From CALAZP01 sp041164265 (GTDB lineage: Bacteria > Bacteroidota > Bacteroidia > Chitinophagales > Saprospiraceae), in the NCBI GenBank assembly GCA_041164265.1, contig JBEAPR010000081.1, positions 1 through 64,000 on the forward strand: 64,000 nucleotides of DNA, read 5' to 3'. A model generated the notes under the pieces. The model saw only the letters and a program-made list of their open reading frames with translations. It searched no databases and was not told where the DNA came from. Within the stretch, counting starts at the first letter, position 1; every line of letters begins with the position of its first letter. A program made the translations under genes and the position numbers. Of this stretch, positions 34,653-44,000 are shown piece after piece.

Positions 34653-35690
34653 TTAGCTATCTAATATTCCTTTATTTATCTCTTTTACTAAAGAAGGACC
34701 TTCATAAATCAACCCAGTGTAAATTTGAACTAAAGATGCCCCAGCATTTATTTTTTCGAGCGCATCTTTAGCTGAAAAAATTCCTCCAACCCCAATAATA
34801 AAAAGCTGACCATTTGATTTTTGATTTAAATACCGAATAATCTCCGTAGCCCTTTTGGCAAGTGGCTTTCCGCTCAAACCTCCTTGCCCTATTTTCTCGA
34901 TAATCATGGGGGAGGTTGACAAATCCGCTCTGGAGATGGTGGTATTGGTAGCAATTACGCCATCTATTTGGGTTTTTTTGATAATGTGTAGAATATCATC
35001 TAATTGCTCGAAGTTCAGATCTGGAGCAATTTTTAATAAAATAGGCTTACCTCCTAATTCTTTATTTAGCGCTTGTAAATGAAATAGTATTTGCTCTAAA
35101 GGTTCTTTTTCCTGTAACTGCCTTAGTCCTGGAGTGTTGGGAGAACTTACATTAACCGCAAAATAATCCACATAGGGAAATAATAGCCTAAAACAGTGGC
35201 CATAATCTTTTAGTGCCTCCTCTTGAGGGGTGTTTTTATTTTTTCCAATATTTCCCCCAATGATCAAATTTTTAGGTCTTTTCTTTAATCGATTTACTAA
35301 AGAATCAATACCCATATTATTAAATCCCATTCGATTAATTAGGGCTGAATCCTTGGGTAATCTAAATAACCTGGGCTTTGGATTTCCTGCTTGAGAAACT
35401 GGGGTGATAGTTCCTATTTCTAAAAACCCAAAACCAAGCGCGCTCATCGCTTTCAAATGCTTTCCATCCTTGTCAAAACCTGCTGCTAACCCAACCGGAT
35501 TAGAAAAGGACAAACCCAAAAAAGACCTTTGCAATGCTGGATGCTCTACTCGGTAAACTGACTGAATAATACTATTGAGAATGGGAATTTTTAATAAGCC
35601 ACTGAATATGAATACAGTCATTTGATGGGCTAGCTCTGGAGGAAATAAAAAAAATAAGGGCTTGAGTATTGCTTTATACATATTTTCCAT
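34653..35690 (-). CDS. pyrD: Quinone-dependent dihydroorotate dehydrogenase (class 2)
   Basis: 345 residues. The N-terminal membrane-associating helix region (about 1-40) marks class 2 enzymes that use quinones. NPVGLAAGFDKDGKH, EIGTITPVSQAGNPKPRLFRL and RMGFNNMG bind FMN and orotate. NVSSPNTPGLRQLQ holds the catalytic serine. IATNTTISR, GGLSGKPL and IGVGGIFSAKDALEKI complete the barrel. It oxidises dihydroorotate to orotate in pyrimidine synthesis at the inner membrane. A strong terminator precedes it, so it has its own promoter. Confidence 0.96.
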   Translation of the reverse strand: MENMYKAILKPLFFLFPPELAHQMTVFIFSGLLKIPILNSIIQSVYRVEHPALQRSFLGLSFSNPVGLAAGFDKDGKHLKAMSALGFGFLEIGTITPVSQAGNPKPRLFRLPKDSALINRMGFNNMGIDSLVNRLKKRPKNLIIGGNIGKNKNTPQEEALKDYGHCFRLLFPYVDYFAVNVSSPNTPGLRQLQEKEPLEQILFHLQALNKELGGKPILLKIAPDLNFEQLDDILHIIKKTQIDGVIATNTTISRADLSTSPMIIEKIGQGGLSGKPLAKRATEIIRYLNQKSNGQLFIIGVGGIFSAKDALEKINAGASLVQIYTGLIYEGPSLVKEINKGILDS

Positions 35691-35696
35691 TTCGTT

Positions 35697-35737
35697 GAAT
35701 AAAAAAAGGTCGGGTGCAAGAGCTTGCTACCCAACCT
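35697..35737 (-). terminator. Rho-independent terminator downstream of the RprXY-like operon
   Basis: On the minus strand a long hairpin pairs AAGGT/ACCTT, GGGT/ACCC and GCAAG/CTTGC (35705-35737), with a two-base loop and small internal mismatches. It is followed by a run of seven U residues (T7 then ATT, from 35706 downward). The response-regulator gene ends at 35782, 45 bases earlier. It therefore ends that operon before pyrD. Confidence 0.8.
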
Positions 35738-35781
35738 TAATCATAATCCCAAAAACTATTCTTAGTAATTAAACTTCTAAA

Positions 35782-36498
35782 TTATTCATGTACCAATAAC
35801 TGAAAACCGTTACCATGAATATTGACAATCTCAATTAGTGGATCTTGTCTAAGGTATTTTCTCAGCTTGGTAATAAAAACATCCATACTCCTCGCCGTAA
35901 AATAATTATCATCTCCCCAAATTTCAGTTAATGCCTCAGATCTTTCCAACACATCGTTAATGTGTAAAGCAAACATCCTCAATAACAAAGCCTCTTTTGG
36001 AGATAGTTTTATCTTTTCTTCCTCCCCGTTTTCCTTGACAAATGTAAGTATTCTAAGCGGAAAATTAAAATGATATTTACCTATTTCAAATTCCTTTCTG
36101 TCATCCAAAATCCGCTGCCCCTGTTTGCTCCTTTTTAATATAGCTTGAATTCTTAAAAGTAACTCTTCCGAATTAAAAGGCTTAGTCATATAATCATCTG
36201 CCCCAATTTTAAAACCTTCAAGAATATCTTCCTTCATGGTTTTAGCCGTCAAATATATAATAGGAATTTCTTGATTTAATGCTCTAACCTTTCGCCCCAA
36301 TGTGAAACCATCCATCTTGGGCATCATCACATCAAAAATGGCTAAATCAAATTGCCCCTTTTTAAAAATCTCGAATCCTATTTCTCCATTCTCTGCTAAT
36401 TCTACCATGTAATCATGCATCTCTAAGTAAGATTTTAATACATCTCCAAAATTCTTATCATCTTCAACCAATAACAGTTTAATTCCCTTAATTGTCAT
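35782..36498 (-). CDS. rprY: Response regulator, OmpR family, RprY-like
   Basis: 238 residues. The receiver has E12, D13, D14 and phosphoacceptor D56 (LAIFDVMMPKMDGF). IIYLTAKTMKEDILEGFKIG and DDYMTKPFNSEEL are near-identical to RprY of Bacteroides. The winged helix ends NYFTARSMDVFITKLRKYLRQD and IEIVNIHGNGFQL, the RprY pattern. It is last in the sprA-histidine kinase-regulator run and is closed by a hairpin terminator. Targets in this organism are unknown. The symbol is by similarity only. Confidence 0.85.
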   Translation of the reverse strand: MTIKGIKLLLVEDDKNFGDVLKSYLEMHDYMVELAENGEIGFEIFKKGQFDLAIFDVMMPKMDGFTLGRKVRALNQEIPIIYLTAKTMKEDILEGFKIGADDYMTKPFNSEELLLRIQAILKRSKQGQRILDDRKEFEIGKYHFNFPLRILTFVKENGEEEKIKLSPKEALLLRMFALHINDVLERSEALTEIWGDDNYFTARSMDVFITKLRKYLRQDPLIEIVNIHGNGFQLLVHE

Positions 36499-36508
36499 AA
36501 ATTAATGT

Positions 36509-38023
36509 TTACTTATTACCAAAAGGAAGAAAAACGGTAAATGTACTCCCCTTACCCAACTCACTTTTAACTTCAATTTTCCCTCCGTGAGCATCTACAA
36601 TAGCTTTTACATAACTCAATCCCATTCCAAATCCCTTAATATCATGTAAATTACCCGTGTGCACTCTGTAAAATTTATCGAAAATATATTTTCTATCTTC
36701 CCTGGTAATCCCTATTCCATTATCGGTAAAAATAACTTCTATGCCTCCAGAGACAGACTGAGTAGCTACCACAATATTGGGCTCCGAAGGTGAATATTTA
36801 TTGGCATTATCTAATAAATTATGGATAACATTGGCAATGTGGGTAGAATCACCTAATAAAATTGAATTTTGTGCCTTTAAATCATAAGTTACCTTTCCAT
36901 TTTTTTCCTCCACTTGAAGAGAAAAATTTTCCACGGCAGCTTTAATGATTTCATGAAGGTCAATTTCATTTAAGTTTAACGAAATGGTATTCCTATCCAT
37001 TTGAGCCATTTGCAATACCTTTTCCACCTGATTATTCATTCGTCTATTCTCTTGTTTGATAATATTGGCAAACCTTGACACCTTATCCGGATTTCCATTA
37101 ATGGTAGGATTGATGATGCTATCTGAGGCCAACGAGATAGTCGCTATCGGCGTCTTAAATTCATGGGTCATATTATTGATGAAATCATTCTTCATCTCAG
37201 ATAATTTCTTCTGTCTAAAAATTACTTGAATAGTATAGGCAAAACAAAAAAGAATTATTCCCGTAAATGCAATGGAACCCAAGAAATTTAACCATAAAGA
37301 ACTCCATACATAACTGGTACGAAGCGGGAAATATACCATTAATAGTCCAGGAGAGATAGCATCACCGGGAAACAGGTTGACTCGGTATCTAGATGCGAAT
37401 AATTGACGAGTATTAGGTTTTTCATCAGCTGGCCAAGAAGTAGTGCGAACCGCTACTTCGTCATTGGTCACTACAAAATTATTTGTTGCTCTTGAAAAAA
37501 TACCAAAATTGAAAGTAATATCAATACCTCTGTTGTTCAGTTCCTTGGCAATAGTACTTTGAATGGTATTAAAATTAACCCTTTCCTCAACTGGTAATTG
37601 ATTCTTATTGTCTTGTTGGAAGTAATTGAAAAACCTTTCTATAGGATCGTTAGCTTTAGCCGAACACGCTGGGCAATCACATGGGGTATTGATATTTTCC
37701 ATGAACTGTTGAACCAACTGACTTTCTTTTATTAATTCGTTGATTTGCGGTCGGTCAGAAAACACGAAACTCCTGTGTTTGCTAATGACCTCCCTCCTAA
37801 AGTAATTAGTAGCATATCCATTAACTGAAGCATATAATTGCCGATTCATTTCCTCGTATTCCATTCTTCCAGCTACTGCTGATAAAGCGTTGAATACGTT
37901 TTTATCAAAACGATCCTCGTTTTCTTTAATAGCTGTCCGAATCAAATCCATTTGCAACCATACCAAACCGACAACCGCTGCAGTCATCAGTCCGACAATA
38001 CCCCAAATTACTCTTCTGTCCAT
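36509..38023 (-). CDS. rprX: Sensor histidine kinase, RprX-like
   Basis: 504 residues from ATG 38023 (MDRRVIWGIVG). TTG 38047 is the longer alternative. Helix 1 (about 4-24) and helix 2 (about 235-257) bracket a 200-residue periplasmic sensor domain. This domain contains CDCPACSAK, three cysteines in six residues, unusual for a periplasmic domain and possibly a metal or redox site. His287 in NNMTHEFKTPIATIS is the phosphoacceptor. N box NLLDNANKYSP and G boxes TDNGIGI and KGFGMGLSYVKAIVDAHGG follow. There is no clear HAMP. It is partner of the regulator 10 bases downstream and lies 75 bases after sprA. Confidence 0.88.
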   Translation of the reverse strand: MDRRVIWGIVGLMTAAVVGLVWLQMDLIRTAIKENEDRFDKNVFNALSAVAGRMEYEEMNRQLYASVNGYATNYFRREVISKHRSFVFSDRPQINELIKESQLVQQFMENINTPCDCPACSAKANDPIERFFNYFQQDNKNQLPVEERVNFNTIQSTIAKELNNRGIDITFNFGIFSRATNNFVVTNDEVAVRTTSWPADEKPNTRQLFASRYRVNLFPGDAISPGLLMVYFPLRTSYVWSSLWLNFLGSIAFTGIILFCFAYTIQVIFRQKKLSEMKNDFINNMTHEFKTPIATISLASDSIINPTINGNPDKVSRFANIIKQENRRMNNQVEKVLQMAQMDRNTISLNLNEIDLHEIIKAAVENFSLQVEEKNGKVTYDLKAQNSILLGDSTHIANVIHNLLDNANKYSPSEPNIVVATQSVSGGIEVIFTDNGIGITREDRKYIFDKFYRVHTGNLHDIKGFGMGLSYVKAIVDAHGGKIEVKSELGKGSTFTVFLPFGNK

Positions 38024-38098
38024 CCTATGATTGTTTACCTTAAACAAAAGGTAGTGAGAATGATAAAAGATTTAATATTAGGAAAACTTTAACAATTT

Positions 38099-41000
38099 CT
38101 AATTTAAAGCAAACCTCACTATTATCCCACCAGCTGTTTCCGTCCTTGGAAATCCAGCTGATGTTTTCGGAACATTTCTATTGTAATCAAAAAATAATCG
38201 CAACGACAACCTTTGATTCATTTTATATTCTACGGACGGTGATAAACTCAATGAATAGTTTCCTCTCGTGGGCTCTATAATTCCCTGGTCTAATAAATGA
38301 TTGAAAGTCACATCATCGCGCATCCTTAAATTGAAATTGATATCCAAATCCTTACCCTGTAATTGCCCAGCCCTAGCTGGTGTGCTACCAGAATCATTGC
38401 CGAACATCCCGCCTCCAAATGCACCACCGCCTCCTCCTTTTCCTGTCAGAAAAGGAATATCTACATCCCGCATTAAATACCCAAAACTAATTACAAACTC
38501 TTTAGTCTGCGTTTCACTCAATTGATTGCTGACAAAACTCATCGCCAAATTCCGATCCTTATTGTAGTCTAAACTTAATGACATCCCACTTCGAGTAGTC
38601 GCACTGATGCTCACCAAAGGACTAAAAGATTCTTGAATACCAATCTGTGGCATTTCTAATCTTGGATAAAAATTACCATTTAGCTCATTAACACCTCCAT
38701 CATTTCTAGTTCTTAGATAATCTAATCCCGTACCAAAACTATTAACGGTAAGCGTAGATCTATAGGCATGGTCAATCGTAAAATTTTGAAAAATATCTCT
38801 AAAGAAAGGCAATTTGCTGAGCCCGTTATAGCTCAAGCGCCAATTCACCTTCGGTAAAATATCGAAAATATTCAGACCAACTACTTGTGGATCTGTTCCT
38901 TCATAAGCCGACAAAAATGCAGGTATCAAAACATCCTGTTGAGTCCTTCCATATCCCTCCGTATATCCTAACTCTGAGAGAACTGGATCTGAATGATTGC
39001 CCGTTCCTATCCTCCTCGATATCACTACCCTATTGCTTTCAAAAGTTCTAAATAAATCAATAATTTCAGATCTGCTATCGTTAAATAGGGTGTTTAAGGC
39101 AGAATAAGAAACAGTCAATGACCCCACATCCTTAGGGATATTATGCGTGAATTCTGCAAATTGGTCCAACAAAGTATCTTTAAAATATTCCGTATGGGTC
39201 TCCGTAAATCTCCTAGTTGCCTCCAAATCAATCCTAAAATCATTGAACGGCTCTAAGGTCATTCTCATATCCAAATTCTCCTGATAATCCTGAACGACCT
39301 CCATGTTTAGAAAGACACTCTTACTGATCCAACCTTTACCAGCAGCTACCCCTAACCAATCTCTTGAAGTCCCATATTCCGATTCTGTCAATTCCCGAAT
39401 CCTCGGTTGTAACCCTGCCACAAAGTCCCATCCCGGTGCATCAAATCCCGGACTCAATCCCATAAGTTTGGCCTCTGGCATAAACCCAGGAATTGAAGTT
39501 GAATAACTTTGCCTGTAGGTTACTCTTGCATTCCTTATTAGCATCAATGGCCTAATCAGTACCCGCTCTATAACCGATGGTCCTCCCTCATTGCTCGAAT
39601 TCGATGACCTTCCCCCATTTCTTGAATCAGCAGATGAAGGCATCCTCGAATTACTTCCTCCTCCTGAATTACTCCCCCCTCTATTAATACCCCTGAGATA
39701 AGGTATTTTATTATAAAGGGATTCAAAATTAAAATCAGCACTTAATTGTCGATCTTGGCTGTTTCGAATAAAATTCCCCAAACTATCCACGTTTAATGCA
39801 GCCGCTGTCCAACCATAACTCGATTGGTATTGCCCCCTAATATTAACCCAATCCATATAAGGTAAATAGCGAATGGGAAGTGTGTAACTTAAGGATACGG
39901 TGTGGTTATAATTTTTTGACCTACCGAGATTTCTTATGTTATTCATAATACTGTCTCGACGAAATTGCTTGATATCTATTATGTTGGGATCTTCAGCCAT
40001 CTCTAACTCATCTGGCTCATCAATTACAGAAGCATTACTCGCACTATAAGAAAACTTTATGGACTTCGTAAAATCCCATTGCAGGTTATAATCTCTGTTC
40101 CAGGTAAATTTCTTATTGTAAAACGTACTGTAGCGCTCATCTAATCCAGTAAAACGATACTTGGTAGTATTAAATCTCCTATCTAATAAGGTTGAAAAAG
40201 TAAACGAATTGGGAAGTGGATTCAAATTTAAATTCTTTAACAACCCCAAAAATTCATCACTTTTTATCAAATTCTTGAAGGGTTCCAAATATTTAACCGA
40301 TCTGCTATAACGGTAATCCAAACCCCCATTATAGCGCTTCCTTTGGTCTAATTCTATGATTGGATCTGATATATTGCTTTCGGTATAACCATAAGTAAGA
40401 CTAATATTAGATGGATCCCATGGCGCACTATTCTCCCGCTGTTGGTTCCCACCACCGCCTTCCTTTCTGACATTCGTGAAATTATAACTCCTTAAAGTCA
40501 CTAATTCCACCGCCTGATTTCTTATAGAATCCCTGAAAGGCACTTCCGCATTCTGAATCTTTTCTTTTAAAACTATATCCAAATCATAAGGATCAAACTC
40601 AGGGGTACTTACATTTTTACTAAAAGACCCATAAAAAGGTATCCTAAAACCCCAATCAGACGGCAATAACCTTCCTAGTTCTAAAGAGGTAGCAAAATCA
40701 TATCCAAAAATATCCTCCCTCGACCTTTGCTGTACCTTTTGATCAATCGCACCAAATCCAATACTAGAATAATTGCCAGACAAAGTAAGATTTCCTAAAT
40801 CTGCTAATTGAACATCCATTCTAGCTAATGCAGCTACCCCACCTCTCTCATTCAGGCCAGTTAATCTAAATTCATTTAGCCAAACCTCCGTGCTTAAAGG
40901 CAGAGTCTCTCCCCCCTTCCTATTCCTAACCCCAATCATTGCGATTTTGACGTAACCCAAATTAGGATTACCCCTCACCTTTATCTGATGCGCTAAGTTA

Positions 41001-44000
41001 GGATTGTCATTCTCAACCGTTTCTATATACTCCTCCGTTGGAGAAAAATCTACTTGATTTCTCCTTTGCTTAACCGATACCAAATCTTTTAAAGCAACGT
41101 CAAATTCATTTTCGGGTCGCCAAACCTCTAATTTGTATTCCGAAGTATTTGTTGCCGTAGGCAAATTATCTGGATCAGACATCAAAAGAGGGATCTCATA
41201 CTCGTAATAATTCTCCTTAAAATCACTTCCCAGACGCACAAATACACTCATATCACCAGGTTCAATAACCAAGTCATTAAGGGCCTCAGCATGAACAAAC
41301 ATCTTTAATCGTTCATACATTCTAGTATCCAGATTAATCGTCTTAAACACAGATTTTTCTTCCCCCTCACACAATCCCTTAATATTGAGGGTCAACGATT
41401 GTTCATTTTGTAAGGCATTGAAAACCCCCAAAGATTGTTCGCGCTGAATACCCTCTGGCAATACATAACTAAATGGAGCTCTAGAACTGTTTTCCTCTAT
41501 ATTGACAGCATCTACATCAAAATCAACCTCTGGATTACAAGAGGTATCATCTGACAGATCTTGATTGTATCGCCTCCACTGATTTCTTACCAACTCCATC
41601 CGAGCAAACCTCAAAGTAACTTGATCTTCAAATCCATTGAGATACATCCTCATAAATCTTATGGACCGAAAATCCCTAATTCCCCCAACAGCCACTTTTT
41701 CAGGCCCATTCAACGGTACCCTGAATCGATACCACACTCTTCTTCCATCCTCACTTTCAATCCTATCCGTAATAAATGGGGTTCTATTTAAATCCAACTC
41801 CCTTGGGTTTAGGGGATTAGCCCTTAATGGAATTCTATACTGAAAATACGCTTCCGTCTCATTTAACGTATTATCTCGATTCAAATCCTCCGCATCTGGA
41901 ATATTGGTCGAGGAAGATACCTGATTACCTCCTGCATTAGCTTGTGAATTACCCTGCGAATTATTATATCGTTTGTACCGCACATAGACGCCATCTGTAG
42001 CCTCATATTCAGCATCGTTATAATAGCGATAATCATCATTAGATGGATCCTGCTCTACTTTCTGTGCCACAATTGGGTTGGCTTGTTTTAGCGCCTCCAA
42101 ATAGTCGGCAAAAGCCTGTCGTTCTAACTCATTATCCATACCGTCTAAACCTACATCTTGCAAACTCCTGGTCTCCGGATCATTATCAAATGCCCTGGTG
42201 ATTTGCTGAGCAACCGGCACTACCGACCAATTGGTTTGATCCACCCTCCTATCCGGGTTAGCCGGTCCAGGAAGGCCATTTTCAAAAAACTTTCTGGAGT
42301 CTCTTAGAATGTCCTCCGAAACATTTCCCAAATTGATATATAATTCCCCTTGCTGCCCATTGACATTAGGAGACGGATTAAGTGGATTCTCTGGGTCTAA
42401 AAATGGACTAAGCATCCAAAATTCTAAAAACTCAATATTAGCAGACTGAAAGTCATTATTAGTCATAGCCCGCATAATTCCACCCCACCTGGTCTGTGGG
42501 TCTCTCAAAACAGCTTCTTCCCCGACAAAGGTTAGCCCCCTGGTATAACCAGGATGTCCCTCAGGAATATCAAAGTTATAAGGACCTCTTTCCGAAGGAT
42601 AAAATGTCAAATCAAGGGTCTGAATATTAGGTAATTGATCTGGCGTCAATTGTAAATTTGGAAAAACTTCTTGCTGAGGAACCAAACTGGTATATGGATT
42701 CTTATTGTCCTCCTGTATCCGCGATATCTGATCTATCCTATACCAATTCAATAAGGCCCTGTTGGCTCCAGATCGAGTGTCGTTAATCAGGGCAGATTCA
42801 GGAAATAATGAATTATTATTCTCCGCATCATTTTGAGGAATAGAAGCCAAAAACCATTGATTAACCGGTTGCCTCAAATCAAAACTATTAGCAGCACCTT
42901 CAAAATCATCTATATAGACCACTCCTCCCTTATCCTCCCTATTTTGATTGATAGCCCTGGAATGCCCAGGCTTCAATGCAGCAGCTTCAGCACTTAAAGA
43001 TATGGAAGAAGCACTCGAAGTGGAATAAAAAGGCAAAGCATCCAATGCTGATGTTATCCAAGGAGCTTCTCTATTAATAGTAAAATCTAAGCCATAAATA
43101 GTGTTGTTAATAGGATCATCCCCAATATTTACCTTAGGGGTAAATGGCCTTTCAAACAATTTAAGGAGTGTGGCACCAATAGTGAAATTCTCATCAACAT
43201 CATAATCTGCTCTTACTCCAAACATAGATTTGGTCTGAAAACCAAATAAGGTATTATCCTCGTAAGAAACATTAACTGGAACGCCAGATGCTAAAATCGC
43301 ATCATTCAAGATTTTTAACCGCCCAATATTATAGTCTATTTCATAATCTACTCCCTCTATCAAACGCTGACCACCAGCACTCACTTGAACCGATCCCTTG
43401 GGAATATTGAAGGCTCCTAAAGATATTTCCGAAGCAACACTGGATTTGTAAGAACCCTTGATAGTAAATCGATTTTTTTCTGGAAATTCTCCAGCGATAA
43501 ATTTCGTTTCGTCATATAACTCCTGAAAAGTGTACTTTTCTCGAAATACGTCTTCCTCTATTTGGTTTGCCAAACTAGAACCAAAGGGTTCTAGAACAGG
43601 AAACATTATCCTGCCGTTTGATGGGTTAATGGTAACCCCGGGAACAAAATCAAATACCCCATCAGGTTGGGGATCCCCTTGTACATTTAATATGTCCAAA
43701 TTAAAAACCCGTAACAACGGCTTTCCTGCTAAATTGCTCTCTGGCAAAAACCGCTTAAAGCCCTTTCCTGGATCATCGTAAAATACATCTAACTTAAAAT
43801 CCTCTTGATTAACCTGAAATGCGCCAATGGAATATATATTTTTCATCATCAAATCCCAAGTCACTACATCTGTTCGCTGAGTAGTACTTTTAAGCAATTT
43901 GACAAATAAGACATTAATAGAAGAGTCTATTGCGCTAGTGGCAGAATTAGCAGATAATTCTCCTACTTTATAATTCCGCCCATTATAAGCATACTGATAG

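Noticed and set aside
34571..34771. 66-codon plus-strand frame opposite the end of pyrD
   Set aside because: It is a shadow of pyrD and of the spacer. It lacks composition or motifs of a real gene.
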